Source of the DNA: Kangiella shandongensis
Lineage (GTDB): Bacteria; Pseudomonadota; Gammaproteobacteria; Enterobacterales; Kangiellaceae
Assembly (NCBI RefSeq): GCF_020005365.1
Contig: NZ_JACNML010000010.1
Span: forward strand, 56,523-120,522
DNA: 64,000 nucleotides
Direction: 5' to 3'
Below are positions 53,635 to 63,128 of the stretch, one piece after another (position 1 is the first letter of the stretch; each line of letters starts with the position of its first letter). The position numbers and the translations under genes are program-made. The notes under the pieces were generated by a model. That model had not been told where the DNA came from. It saw nothing but the letters and a program-made list of their open reading frames with translations, and did not search any database.

Positions 53635-54336
53635 CTATTTCTTCGCTTTAGGAGCAGGTTTTCTGCGGCGAGGTTTCTTCTCTTCTTTAGGCTCTTCAAT
53701 CTCTTGGCCTGGAAGAACTTCACCTTTGAAAATCCATACTTTAATGCCGATGATACCGTAAGTAGTATTCGCTTCAGATGTAGCGTAATCGATGTTCGCA
53801 CGAAGCGTATGCAAAGGTACACGACCTTCACGGTACCACTCAGTACGAGCAATCTCAGCACCACCTAAACGACCACTTACTTCAATCTTGATACCTTCTG
53901 CACCAAGACGCATCGCGTTTTGAACGGCACGCTTCATTGCACGACGGAACATCACACGACGCTCCAGCTGCTGTGCAACGTTATCAGCGACCAACTGACC
54001 ATCAAGCTCAGGCTTGCGCACTTGCTCAACAGAAACTTGTGCCGACACACCAGCCATCTTGGCAATCTTGCCGCGCAATTTTTCGATATCTTCACCTTTT
54101 TTACCGATTACGATACCAGGACGCGCAGTGTGAATAGTCACACGAATCGCTTTCGCTGGACGCTCGATATCAATGCGAGATACTGAAGCATGCTTCAATT
54201 CTTTTAACAACCAGTTACGGATGTTGATATCACTTTCCAAGTTATCCGCAAAATCGCCGCGCTCAGCATACCATGTTGCCGTATGCTTTTTTACGATACC
54301 TAAGCGGATACCGGTAGGATGAACTTTTTGACCCAT
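53635..54336 (-). CDS. rpsC: Ribosomal protein uS3
   Basis: S3 lines the mRNA entry channel. The KH domain [21 protein letters not shown] is at about 74-95, followed by the S3 C-terminal domain. A basic tail ([16 protein letters not shown]) extends beyond it. It has 233 residues, the E. coli length. Confidence 0.98.
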   Translation of the reverse strand: MGQKVHPTGIRLGIVKKHTATWYAERGDFADNLESDINIRNWLLKELKHASVSRIDIERPAKAIRVTIHTARPGIVIGKKGEDIEKLRGKIAKMAGVSAQVSVEQVRKPELDGQLVADNVAQQLERRVMFRRAMKRAVQNAMRLGAEGIKIEVSGRLGGAEIARTEWYREGRVPLHTLRANIDYATSEANTTYGIIGIKVWIFKGEVLPGQEIEEPKEEKKPRRRKPAPKAKK

Positions 54337-54345
54337 TACCTTCTC

Positions 54346-54678
54346 CTAGTTATCCGATACTTTAACGGTGACGTGACTATTACGCTTTAAAATGCGGTCG
54401 CCACGACCTTTCGCGCGCGGACGCATACGCTTTGCAGTCGCCGCTTCATCAACGAAGATAGTTGAAACTTTCAACTCGTCGATGTCAGCGCCTTCATTGT
54501 GCTCAGCATTTGCAATCGCAGACTCAAGAACCTTCTTGATAATACGAGCCGCTTTCTTGGGGCTGAATTCAAGAGTGTTCAACGCTTTTTCTACTGGTAA
54601 GCCACGAACCTGATCGGCGACAAGACGCATCTTCTGTGCCGAGATGGTGGCATTACGCAATTTAGCTGCTACTTCCAT
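54346..54678 (-). CDS. rplV: Ribosomal protein uL22
   Basis: L22 contacts all 23S domains and its loop reaches into the exit tunnel. The loop [21 protein letters not shown] is intact, with no sign of macrolide-resistance changes that I could judge. It has 110 residues. Confidence 0.98.
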   Translation of the reverse strand: MEVAAKLRNATISAQKMRLVADQVRGLPVEKALNTLEFSPKKAARIIKKVLESAIANAEHNEGADIDELKVSTIFVDEAATAKRMRPRAKGRGDRILKRNSHVTVKVSDN

Positions 54679-54693
54679 CTTTCACTCCTCGCC

Positions 54694-54972
54694 TTATCGT
54701 TTCTTGGCTTTCTTATCAACATCGTGACCGTGGTAAGAACGAGTCAATACAAACTCGCCTAACTTGTGGCCAACCATGTCTTCAGAGATGAAGACCGGTA
54801 CGTGTTGACGACCATTGTGAACGGCAATCGTCAGACCAACCATTTCCGGGAAAACAGTTGAACGACGAGACCATGTTTTAATTGGTTTCTTAGAACCAGA
54901 GGCCGCAGCTTCTTCAACCTTCTTAAGTAAGTGAAGGTCAATGAATGGGCCTTTCTTTAACGAACGTGCCAC
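54694..54972 (-). CDS. rpsS: Ribosomal protein uS19
   Basis: S19 is a 30S head protein that pairs with S13. [22 protein letters not shown] and the C-terminal [25 protein letters not shown] are typical. It has 92 residues. Confidence 0.98.
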   Translation of the reverse strand: MARSLKKGPFIDLHLLKKVEEAAASGSKKPIKTWSRRSTVFPEMVGLTIAVHNGRQHVPVFISEDMVGHKLGEFVLTRSYHGHDVDKKAKKR

Positions 54973-54983
54973 TGTGCTATCCT

Positions 54984-55811
54984 CTATCGTTTATTACGGC
55001 GACGGACAATTAGTTTGTCTGTGCGCTTGTTGCTACGAGTTTTCTTACCTTTAGTAGGCGTACCCCATGGAGACACAGGATGACGACCACCAGAGGTACG
55101 TCCTTCACCACCACCATGTGGGTGGTCAACTGGGTTCATAGCGACACCACGAACCGTTGGGCGAACACCACGCCAACGCTTGGCACCAGCTTTACCCAAA
55201 CTGCGTAGCATGTGCTCTGAATTACCTACCTGACCGATTGTTGCGCGACCTTCAGCCAACACTTTACGTGTTTCGCCTGAACGTAGACGCAAGGTCACAT
55301 AGCTGCCTTCACGTGCAACGATCTGAGCATAAGCACCAGCACTACGAGCCATTTGCGCACCCTTGCCTGCCTTCAGTTCGATGTTATGAACTGTTGTACC
55401 CACAGGGATGTTACGCATTGGTAAGGCGTTACCGACACGAATCGGAGCGCGCTCACCTGAAACGATAGTATCACCAGCTTTTAGGTTACGAGGAGCAATG
55501 ATGTAACGACGCTCACCGTCTGCGTAGCAGATAAGTGCAATGTGCGCACTACGGTTTGGATCGTACTCAAGACGCTCAACCTTACCAGCGATCTTATCTT
55601 TGTTACGTTTAAAGTCGATAACGCGGTAATGATGCTTATGACCACCACCAATGTGACGAGTCGTGATACGACCGTCGTTGTTACGACCACCTGATTTTGA
55701 TTTCTTCTCTAGTAAAGCTGCATGAGGCTTACCCTTATGCAGGTCAGAATTCACCACTTTAACTACAAAGCGGCGTCCTGGAGAAGTTGGTTTAGCTTTT
55801 TCAATTGCCAT
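54984..55811 (-). CDS. rplB: Ribosomal protein uL2
   Basis: L2 is needed for peptidyl transferase centre assembly and bridge B7b. The [31 protein letters not shown] segment contains the conserved His and is complete. It has 275 residues. Confidence 0.98.
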   Translation of the reverse strand: MAIEKAKPTSPGRRFVVKVVNSDLHKGKPHAALLEKKSKSGGRNNDGRITTRHIGGGHKHHYRVIDFKRNKDKIAGKVERLEYDPNRSAHIALICYADGERRYIIAPRNLKAGDTIVSGERAPIRVGNALPMRNIPVGTTVHNIELKAGKGAQMARSAGAYAQIVAREGSYVTLRLRSGETRKVLAEGRATIGQVGNSEHMLRSLGKAGAKRWRGVRPTVRGVAMNPVDHPHGGGEGRTSGGRHPVSPWGTPTKGKKTRSNKRTDKLIVRRRNKR

Positions 55812-55825
55812 TACTAATCTCCTTG

Positions 55826-56122
55826 TTACTCGCCGCCTACGAAGTCAAGATCTTGACCAGGCTTCAATGAGACGTAAGCTTTTTTCCAGTTAGGACGACG
55901 GCCTTCTTGTAGACCGAAACGCTTACGTTTACCTTTCATGTTCAAAGTACGAACGCTTTCAACTTCAACTTCGAACAGAGTCTCTACAGCTTTTTTGATT
56001 TCACGCTTATTAGCGTCTTTAGCTACTTTGAAAACGAATTGGTTGTCGTTTTCAGCCAAAATCGTCGCTTTTTCAGAAACGTGAGGCGCTAGAAGAACTT
56101 TTAAGATTCGCTCTTGGTTCAT
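55826..56122 (-). CDS. rplW: Ribosomal protein uL23
   Basis: L23 is the docking site for trigger factor and SRP at the tunnel exit. [38 protein letters not shown] is the family core. It has 98 residues. It overlaps rplD by four bases. Confidence 0.98.
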   Translation of the reverse strand: MNQERILKVLLAPHVSEKATILAENDNQFVFKVAKDANKREIKKAVETLFEVEVESVRTLNMKGKRKRFGLQEGRRPNWKKAYVSLKPGQDLDFVGGE

Positions 56123-56721
56123 CCCAACATCTCCTCTACTTTCTTAACAGCCGCGACAGTCATCACAACCTTGTCGAAACCGATTAGGCTAACAGGGTCA
56201 AGTGCTTGAACGTCACGAACGTCAACTTTATGTAAGTTGCGAGACGCTAAGAATAGGTTTTCGTCAACTTCATCAGTCACGACCAACGCTTCTTTAGCAT
56301 CAAGCTCTTTCAATTTGCCAACCAGCTCTTTTGTTTTTGGAGCTGAAACTGCAAATTCTTCCACTACAATCAAACGTTCCTGACGAACCAATTCACTAAG
56401 AATGCTTTGGATCGCACCGCGGTACATTTTGCGGTTCACTTTTTGAGTGTAGTCTTGTGGTTGTGCAGCGAATGTTACGCCACCTTTACGCCATAATGGG
56501 CTACGGATAGTACCCGCACGGGCACGACCTGTACCTTTTTGACGCCAAGGTTTCTTACCACCACCGCTTACAGCGCTACGGTTTTTCTGTGCACGAGTAC
56601 CGGCACGAGCAGCAGCCATATATGCAACTACTACCTGATGAACTAATGACTCGTTAAATTCACGGCCAAAAGCTACTTCAGAAACCTGAATTGCGCCGCC
56701 AGATGTCAAACTAAGTTCCAT
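56119..56721 (-). CDS. rplD: Ribosomal protein uL4
   Basis: L4 lines the exit tunnel and in E. coli represses the S10 operon. [31 protein letters not shown] and the extended loop [25 protein letters not shown] are present. The start is ATG at 56721 (AGGAG upstream), giving 200 residues, rather than the TTG two codons earlier. The S10 leader upstream has a hairpin that L4 could target. Confidence 0.97.
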   Translation of the reverse strand: MELSLTSGGAIQVSEVAFGREFNESLVHQVVVAYMAAARAGTRAQKNRSAVSGGGKKPWRQKGTGRARAGTIRSPLWRKGGVTFAAQPQDYTQKVNRKMYRGAIQSILSELVRQERLIVVEEFAVSAPKTKELVGKLKELDAKEALVVTDEVDENLFLASRNLHKVDVRDVQALDPVSLIGFDKVVMTVAAVKKVEEMLG

Positions 56722-56738
56722 AGTCAACTCCTCTTGGC

Positions 56739-57371
56739 CTAGGCTTTCTCAGCAGGATGTACAATCACATCACCGCCGGTAGCGCCTGGGACGGCACCTT
56801 TGATTAATAACAAATTGCGCTCAGCGTCAACACGTACAACTTCTAGAGTTTGTACCGTTACGCGCTCAGCACCCATGTGACCAGACATTTTCTTGCCTTT
56901 AAATACACGACCTGGTGTCTGGTTTTGACCAATAGAACCAGGCGCACGGTGCGCTAGTGAGTTACCGTGTGTATTATCTTGGCCACGGAAGTTCCAACGC
57001 TTGATTGCGCCAGCGTAACCTTTACCTTTAGAGGTACCTGTTACGTCAACTTTTTGACCTTCTTCGAAAACTTCAACTTTGACTTCACCGCCAACTTCGA
57101 AACCCTCTAAAGAGTTCACGCGGAACTCCCACAAACCACGACCCGCTTCAACACTAGCCTTTTTAAAATGACCAGCTTCCGCTTTACTGATACGGTTTGC
57201 CTTACGGCTTCCTGTAGTGACTTGAACCGCTTCATAACCGTCAACATCAGCTGTCTTAAGCTGAGTGATGCGATTTGGGTCGGCTTCTACTACGGTAACC
57301 GGGATAGACACGCCGTCTTCAGTGAAGACACGAGTCATACCTCGTTTTATACCTACTATTCCGATAGCCAT
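56739..57371 (-). CDS. rplC: Ribosomal protein uL3
   Basis: L3 is an early assembly protein reaching towards the peptidyl transferase centre. [23 protein letters not shown] contains the glutamine that is methylated by PrmB in E. coli. It has 210 residues. It lies 49 bases after rpsJ. Confidence 0.98.
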   Translation of the reverse strand: MAIGIVGIKRGMTRVFTEDGVSIPVTVVEADPNRITQLKTADVDGYEAVQVTTGSRKANRISKAEAGHFKKASVEAGRGLWEFRVNSLEGFEVGGEVKVEVFEEGQKVDVTGTSKGKGYAGAIKRWNFRGQDNTHGNSLAHRAPGSIGQNQTPGRVFKGKKMSGHMGAERVTVQTLEVVRVDAERNLLLIKGAVPGATGGDVIVHPAEKA

Positions 57372-57420
57372 GTTTTAAACCTCAACCGAAATGGTTATAA
57401 CCTTGCTGCTGATGTCTGCC

Positions 57421-57732
57421 TTAAGAAAGGCTGATTTGTACATCAACACCAGCTGCCAAATCCAACTTCATCAATGCGTCAACAGTCTTTTCTGTTGGCT
57501 CGATGATGTCCACTAAACGCTTGTGCGTACGAATTTCATACTGATCACGCGCATCTTTGTTCACGTGTGGTGACGTCAAGATGGTGTAACGCTCTTTACG
57601 AGTTGGTAAAGGGATAGGACCTTTAACCTGAGCACCAGTACGCTTAGCGGTGTTTACGATCTCTGAAGTCGATAAGTCAATCAACTTGTGATCAAACGCT
57701 TTCAATCTGATTCGAATACGTTGCTTTGCCAT
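57421..57732 (-). CDS. rpsJ: Ribosomal protein uS10 (NusE)
   Basis: S10 is a 30S head protein and also acts with NusB in antitermination (nusB is encoded at 32311 in this window). [26 protein letters not shown] is standard. The frame opens five codons earlier, but ATG at 57732 gives the usual 103 residues. It is the first gene of the S10 operon with a leader of about 200 bases. Confidence 0.97.
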   Translation of the reverse strand: MAKQRIRIRLKAFDHKLIDLSTSEIVNTAKRTGAQVKGPIPLPTRKERYTILTSPHVNKDARDQYEIRTHKRLVDIIEPTEKTVDALMKLDLAAGVDVQISLS

Positions 57733-57771
57733 TGCAAAGAACTCCACTATATTAATTAAAAGAACATAAAA

Positions 57772-57807
57772 AACCGCTCCACCCTACTACTAACGAGGGG
57801 TGCGGTT
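57772..57807 (-). promoter_or_regulatory. S10 leader attenuator-like hairpin
   Basis: On the minus strand the stems AACCG/CGGTT and CACCC/GGGTG (with a CTC bulge) are followed by TTTTTTAT, 40 bases before rpsJ. In E. coli L4 controls the S10 operon by termination at a leader hairpin in this position. The same hairpin could also terminate the upstream msrA-GNAT transcript. Confidence 0.6.
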
Positions 57808-57936
57808 ACCAAACTTGTTTCAGACTCAAATCGAGCCTGTTGTTAGCAAAATCAATAACTTACTTTATATCAAAGTCTGAAATTGCCTTGCAAGAACAAC
57901 CCTAGTTGTGGCCGTTACGCCTACAAAGGGACGCGA

Positions 57937-57965
57937 ATTATAGGGGATCGGGTAAGCTTTTGCAA
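57937..57965 (-). promoter_or_regulatory. S10 operon promoter
   Basis: On the minus strand: TTGCAA (57965-57960), a 17-base spacer and perfect TATAAT (57942-57937), followed by a GC-rich discriminator (TCGCGTCCC) typical of stringently controlled promoters. Confidence 0.75.
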
Positions 57966-58008
57966 GCCATAAAGCCAAATAAATCATAGTCTTTAGGTTG
58001 CAGCCCCC

Positions 58009-58287
58009 TCAGGCAAGCAAGTGCTGCCACTCGTCGTGCGTGGACAGGTAGTGCTTAATATAAGAGCAAACAGGAATCACCTTATAGCCTTCCTGCTCAA
58101 TGGCTTTCAGCACCGCCTCCATCATGACGGAACCATAACCTTTGCCGCGCAGCGCTTCTGGTACCTCGGAATACACCAGTTTTAAGGCCTCGCCTTGCTG
58201 CTCATAGTTCACGACAGCGTTATACTCATCTTCTAGCGGTACTATAAATCGGTTATCGACCGGCTGATGAACAGCTCTATATTTCAT
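58009..58287 (-). CDS. GNAT-like N-acetyltransferase (YjdJ/NATD1 type)
   Basis: This 92-residue protein has the compact acetyltransferase fold with acetyl-CoA-binding motif EVPEALRGKGYGSVMMEAVLKAI and the C-terminal VIPVCSYIKHYLSTHDEW. These short GNAT proteins have no defined substrate. ATG at 58287 is preceded by GTAGGAGGTAGT, an excellent ribosome binding site. It is 17 bases after msrA. Confidence 0.9.
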   Translation of the reverse strand: MKYRAVHQPVDNRFIVPLEDEYNAVVNYEQQGEALKLVYSEVPEALRGKGYGSVMMEAVLKAIEQEGYKVIPVCSYIKHYLSTHDEWQHLLA

Positions 58288-58304
58288 ACTACCTCCTACA
58301 ATAT

Positions 58305-58832
58305 TCAATCTCTTAACTTATCCGCATGCTTTTGTCTTAACTTTTGCAGTTTGGGGTTGATCACTGCCATACAGTAGGGTTGCATCTTATTATGGTCATA
58401 ATAGTCCTGATGATAATCCTCGGCCGGATAAAAGACCTGCTCTGCAACCAGCTCTGTTGCCAGCGGCGCATCAAAAAGGGGGGCCATCTCTTGCATCACC
58501 CTTTCTATCGTCTCTCGCTGCTCATCATTATAGTACATAATCAGCGAACGGTACTGTGTGCCAATGTCAGCACCTTGGCCATCCACCTGCGTCGGATCGT
58601 GGGAGGTTAGGAACACTTCCACTAAATCCTGATAACTGATTACTTCTGGTTCAAAAGAGACCTGTACCACTTCGGCATGTCCTGTCTGCCCCGAACAGAC
58701 TTCCCGATACGTCGGGTACTTAGTGTCGCCAGCTGTATAACCAGACGTTACATCGGTAACACCTCTTAACTGCTGCATCACTGCCTCCACGCACCAGAAA
58801 CAGCCGCCGCCAAAAGTTGCTTTCTGGGTCAT
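58305..58832 (-). CDS. msrA: Peptide methionine sulfoxide reductase MsrA
   Basis: MsrA reduces methionine-S-sulfoxide in proteins. The catalytic cysteine is C11 in FGGGCFWCVEAV. TSHDPTQVDGQGADIGTQYRS follows as in the family. It has 175 residues. It probably forms an operon with the GNAT gene. Both lie between the S10 operon and the large TSP3 gene. Confidence 0.97.
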   Translation of the reverse strand: MTQKATFGGGCFWCVEAVMQQLRGVTDVTSGYTAGDTKYPTYREVCSGQTGHAEVVQVSFEPEVISYQDLVEVFLTSHDPTQVDGQGADIGTQYRSLIMYYNDEQRETIERVMQEMAPLFDAPLATELVAEQVFYPAEDYHQDYYDHNKMQPYCMAVINPKLQKLRQKHADKLRD

Positions 58833-58900
58833 TACCTAAACCCTCCACTTTGATTAGGCATAGCCATTAGATGATTCGTTGTACTAAATATTACACCGAT

Positions 58901-58928
58901 AAAAAAGCCTCCCTTAAAAAAGGGAGGC
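58901..58928 (-). terminator. Terminator of the TSP3-repeat gene
   Basis: Stem GCCTCCCTT/AAGGGAGGC, followed on the minus strand by TTTTTTAT, 28 bases after the stop codon. Confidence 0.9.
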
Positions 58929-58955
58929 ATATAGAGAGTGATTCATTAATAGAGA

Positions 58956-61900
58956 TTAAAAATACCCTCCGAATTGAAGGCTCAAGAAATAAGCATCGCG
59001 GTCAAAGCGCTCCAGCTCCGTTTTCATGAAAAACCTTTCATTAATATCCCACTTCAAGCCTAGCCCGAGAGCCAGCTGAGTTACTGTTTCGTCGTTGTAG
59101 TTTATGGTGATAACTTCGCCAGACGATGAAATCGCATTGCCTACCTCATTCTTGATGGTCGACACTCCAAACTTACCGTAGAGGCTGACCGTATCGTTAT
59201 GAAATTTCCAGGGCGTATAATCAAACATCAATGCATACGCCTCGTAATCAATCGCTGGCTGACTAAACTCACTGTTAATATCAGGGTCAAAGTGGCTTAA
59301 TCCAGCTTCTCCAAGGTCATTATAACTCAGCGTCCAGGCAAAGTTTTCTGCAAAGTCAGAGCCAAATGCTACTTTATAACCGGAGTCTTTCTCATCCGAG
59401 GTGCTCCAACCTGAAGAACTACCTTCCGGATCGATGTGGCTAAAACCATAACCGACACTTGCATTCCAACCATAACCGGTATGCTCCTTGGCTTGTACTG
59501 GTACCCCCAAAGGTACCAGTATCACGGCAAATGCCAGAGTAGCCATCAAGCGCTGTTTGGCCTCGTGAGCCTTTAAGCGACGATACAGGATAACTCCCCC
59601 TAATAGGGCAATTAACCATAACGGAGTACTACCGCCTCCTGACACGGCAGTGGTTAACTCGCCATTATCATCATCGCAGGCGTCCCCGATACCATCACCA
59701 TCGATATCTCCCTGATCTGCATTACTTATAGCAGGACAGTTATCAACACTGTCATCCAAACCATCGTTATCGGTGTCGTTATCACAGGCATCACCAACAC
59801 CGTCTCCGTCAGAGTCCTCTTGTCCCGGATTGTTAACAGTAGGACAGTTATCGGCACCATCACCAATACCATCGCTATCATTATCATCATCACAGACATC
59901 ACCGATACCATCTCCATCCGTATCGACCTGGTTCGGGTTACTTGTGAATGGACAGTTATCAACGCGATCCTCAATACCGTCGTTATCGGTATCATTATCA
60001 CAAGCATTGCCAATACCGTCCCCATCCGTATCTTCCTGATCCGCGTTACTGGCTAATGGACAATTATCCACATCATCGTCCACGCCATCATTATCGTCGT
60101 CGCTATCACAGGCATCGCCAGTACCGTCACCATCCGTATCAACTTGATCTGGATTTTCTACCGCGGGACAGTTGTCAGCATCATCACCGACACCATCACC
60201 GTCAGAGTCAGTCAAGCTATCGCAGGCATCACCGATACCATCACCGTCGGCATCGTCCTGGCTAACGTTGCTATCAACGGGGCAGTTATCGACATCATCG
60301 TTCACACCGTCACCGTCATCATCCAGGTCACAGGCATCACCGGTACCGTCACCATCCAAATCTTCCTGATCCGGGTTAGCAACAGCCGGACAGTTATCGA
60401 CACCATCATCGATACCGTCGCCATCACTGTCAGTATCGGTATCGCAGGCGTCACCGACACCATCGCCATCGGTATCATCCTGGCTGGCATTGCTGGTTAA
60501 AGGACAGTTATCGACACCATCATCAATTCCATCATTATCATCATCGGTATCACAGGCATCACCGATACCATCACCGTCCGTATCCGTTTGATCGGCATTA
60601 CTGACCAACGGGCAGTTATCCACATCATCACCAATACCGTCATTATCGTCGTCTGTATCACAGGCATCACCGGTTCCATCACCGTCGTTATCTTCCTGAT
60701 CAGGGTTTGGGGTTGCTGGACAGTTATCAACATCATCGGCTATACCGTCATCATCTGAGTCGGTTAAGCTGTCACAGGCATCACCGATACCATCACCATC
60801 CGTATCCGTCTGACCGGCGTTAGGAATCGTTGGACAGTTATCAACATCATTATTGACACCATCACCGTCCAGATCGGCATCACAGGCATCACCTATGCCG
60901 TCACCGTCGGTATCCGTTTGATCGGCGTTAGGGACCGCAGGACAGTTATCTGCACCATCGTCAACGCCATCATTATCATCATCGCTGTCACAGGCATCAC
61001 CTATGCCGTCACCGTCTGTATCAGTCTGATCAGCGTTAGGGACCGCAGGACAGTTGTCGACACCGTCTTCAATACCATCTCCGTCACTGTCAGTATCGGT
61101 ATCGCAGGCATCGCCGATACCATCCCCGTCGGCATCTTCTTGACCAGAGTTGCTGACTAGTGGACAGTTATCAACATCGTTAAGAACACCGTCGCCATCA
61201 ATATCGTCGTCACAGGCATCACCGATACCATCACCGTCCATATCTTCCTGACCGGCATTGCTGATTAAAGGACAGTTGTCTGCACCATCATCAATACCAT
61301 CATTGTCATCGTCGGTATCACAGGCATCGCCAATACCATCACCATCCGTATCTTCCTGTCCCGGGTTATTAGAAACAGGACAGTTATCGACATCATCATT
61401 GATACCGTCATCATCATTATCCAGATCGCAGGCATCACCGATACCATCATTATCCGCGTCTTCCTGGCCCGGATTCGGAGTCGAAGGACAATTATCAACG
61501 CTATCCTCAATGCCATCTCCATCGGCATCAGCTATCGTCGGCGCCACTCTGGCAGAAAAGACATCCAGCTGGTTAAGCACATCGACCAGTGCAGAAAGAT
61601 CGATTTGTACCTGATTGAAGTCTAAAGTGGCATCGAAAGACACAAAAGCGGCATCGCCTCCACTGATTAGGCTTAACGCAGCCAGATTGCTACCAGTAGA
61701 GCTCTCCTGCTCCGTACCGTTAAGCAGGGTTGTAATAGTAATGCTCTCCAGCAGGGTAACATCGAGAAGCGTATCTGGGTTCTGCACCACAAAACCTGCG
61801 GTATTATTCCCAGTATAAGTTTGGCTGGTATCAGTTACCTGAATAAAAGCCGATCCTGCGACTCCAACGGGAACGGACATGCGTGAAGCATTATCGACAT

Positions 61901-62321
61901 TCGTATCAATAACATTGACTGAGTCGGTAATACTGCAGAGCAAACAAACGCCGCTAGTACCATCTGTCACCGAAGCATTAGGATCAATAATCGGCACATA
62001 GGTACCATCATCCAAATCAATCACATCCGGATCACAGGCATCACCGATTCCATCACCATCTTCATCTTCCTGGCCGGCGTTGGCTTCCATGGTGCAATTA
62101 TCGTTCGCATCCAACACACCATCATCGTCGTCATCAGTATCACAGGCATCGCCCGCACCATCACCATCATTGTCCTGCTGACCTGGATTATAGACTGCAG
62201 GGCAATTATCTACCCCATCCTCCAGACCGTCACCATCCTCATCAGCAGCTATTGCGGGCCAAGCGACAAGAGCAAGGCATAACGCCAGCCACTTTAAATT
62301 ATTTTTTAAAAAATTATTCAT
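58956..62321 (-). CDS. TSP3-repeat calcium-binding protein with CTERM-like helix, second signal peptide and outer-membrane barrel
   Basis: The 1121-residue frame has a signal peptide (cleavage near AIA, residue 25), two TSP3 repeats, a beta-rich non-repeat region (about 105-265) and 17 further TSP3 repeats (DxDxDGxxDxxDNCPxxxNxxQxDxDxDGxGDACD), each a Ca2+-binding cassette. At 895-915 comes [15 protein letters not shown] with ...YRR, a GlyGly-CTERM-like sorting signal. It is followed by a positively charged loop and [19 protein letters not shown] (926-944), which looks like a second signal peptide, and a barrel of about 175 residues ending FGGYF. It could be one polyprotein or two fused genes. 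ATG at 59546 is a possible internal start. Strong RBS AGGAGG. Confidence 0.85.
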   Translation of the reverse strand: MNNFLKNNLKWLALCLALVAWPAIAADEDGDGLEDGVDNCPAVYNPGQQDNDGDGAGDACDTDDDDDGVLDANDNCTMEANAGQEDEDGDGIGDACDPDVIDLDDGTYVPIIDPNASVTDGTSGVCLLCSITDSVNVIDTNVDNASRMSVPVGVAGSAFIQVTDTSQTYTGNNTAGFVVQNPDTLLDVTLLESITITTLLNGTEQESSTGSNLAALSLISGGDAAFVSFDATLDFNQVQIDLSALVDVLNQLDVFSARVAPTIADADGDGIEDSVDNCPSTPNPGQEDADNDGIGDACDLDNDDDGINDDVDNCPVSNNPGQEDTDGDGIGDACDTDDDNDGIDDGADNCPLISNAGQEDMDGDGIGDACDDDIDGDGVLNDVDNCPLVSNSGQEDADGDGIGDACDTDTDSDGDGIEDGVDNCPAVPNADQTDTDGDGIGDACDSDDDNDGVDDGADNCPAVPNADQTDTDGDGIGDACDADLDGDGVNNDVDNCPTIPNAGQTDTDGDGIGDACDSLTDSDDDGIADDVDNCPATPNPDQEDNDGDGTGDACDTDDDNDGIGDDVDNCPLVSNADQTDTDGDGIGDACDTDDDNDGIDDGVDNCPLTSNASQDDTDGDGVGDACDTDTDSDGDGIDDGVDNCPAVANPDQEDLDGDGTGDACDLDDDGDGVNDDVDNCPVDSNVSQDDADGDGIGDACDSLTDSDGDGVGDDADNCPAVENPDQVDTDGDGTGDACDSDDDNDGVDDDVDNCPLASNADQEDTDGDGIGNACDNDTDNDGIEDRVDNCPFTSNPNQVDTDGDGIGDVCDDDNDSDGIGDGADNCPTVNNPGQEDSDGDGVGDACDNDTDNDGLDDSVDNCPAISNADQGDIDGDGIGDACDDDNGELTTAVSGGGSTPLWLIALLGGVILYRRLKAHEAKQRLMATLAFAVILVPLGVPVQAKEHTGYGWNASVGYGFSHIDPEGSSSGWSTSDEKDSGYKVAFGSDFAENFAWTLSYNDLGEAGLSHFDPDINSEFSQPAIDYEAYALMFDYTPWKFHNDTVSLYGKFGVSTIKNEVGNAISSSGEVITINYNDETVTQLALGLGLKWDINERFFMKTELERFDRDAYFLSLQFGGYF
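59650..61530. repeat. Tandem TSP3-coding repeat array
   Basis: Seventeen units of roughly 100-120 bases, each encoding a DNCP-containing TSP3 cassette. Nearly identical stretches recur (for example the segments encoding [10 protein letters not shown] occur twice), which suggests recent duplication of multi-unit blocks. Confidence 0.85.
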
Positions 62322-63061
62322 CCCATCCTCCTAATTAAAAACCCGATACCGGATCTTTTGATAATCTTTACGTTTACTTTAAGAGAATCCCGGCTCAGGG
62401 AGGATGTACGGGTAATAGCCGGAATATTTGAATAAGAATCAGTTGAAAACATCTTGCCAATAAGCTGAAAGCAGTTGTCTCCAAGGGTCTGCGCTCCAAC
62501 AAAGAAACACTTTGGTGCATTGCCTAACTCCTTCTAGATTTCCTTACTTAATCGTTCGTTTCTCCACAGCTGCTTATAAATGCAACGAGAAACCTGAAGT
62601 AACACTCTGAAACGGTATTTTGACGTTTGTCATCAATAAAGTGTCAAACTTTTTATCAATCCTGAAGAAAAGCTATCACGCTATTAATAAACAAAGCAAG
62701 CCTTTAGATTATCTTTTCTAATGCATACCTGCATTAAACATAGATAACCTAATGATTTGTTTAGACAGAAAAAGTATCAAAGTGTAAGGAGGATTATATT
62801 TTCTTATATGCAATAATGAGAATAGGTATTTCTACCTATGTCTTTGATTTTAAACCACTTATATAAGATGCATTTAATATGCTTTATAATATCCTGATTT
62901 TAAAGCAATTATTCAAAAGGACACAGTAGAGGGAAGAAGGACAATTCTAATTTGAGGATGCAGGAAAATGTAAAATTTAATGAGGAATACACTTCCATGC
63001 TCGATTGGCTCTTAGTTTCCTCATCAGAAATAACAGGGTGTGTTTTGCTTTTCGTAAGACA
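62322..63061. other. AT-rich intergenic region upstream of the TSP3 gene
   Basis: No gene is visible. It contains a leader segment with CCGGCT/AGCCGG arms (62390-62422), a TGAC-N4-GTCA palindrome at 62621-62632 and a TAATGCA-TACC-TGCATTA palindrome at 62719-62736. Confidence 0.65.
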
Positions 63062-63064
63062 TAA

Positions 63065-63090
63065 AAAAGGGCCACAAAGTGCGGCCCTTT
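63065..63090 (-). terminator. Terminator of tuf
   Basis: Stem AAAGGGCC.../...GGCCCTTT with one bulged base. On the minus strand it ends in TTTTTTAT, 39 bases after the tuf stop codon. Confidence 0.85.
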
Positions 63091-63128
63091 AATTAAGCTA
63101 TAAAGCTTTTGTCGTTACTCAATCCAAA

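Noticed and set aside
59726..61160. Several frames of 60-120 codons on both strands inside the TSP3 array
   Set aside because: They arise from the repetitive Asp/Gly-rich coding sequence and show low-complexity Met/Ile/Thr/Val or Ser/Pro patterns.
59650..61530. CRISPR array
   Set aside because: The regular repeats are coding TSP3 cassettes with degenerate sequence and no unique spacers.
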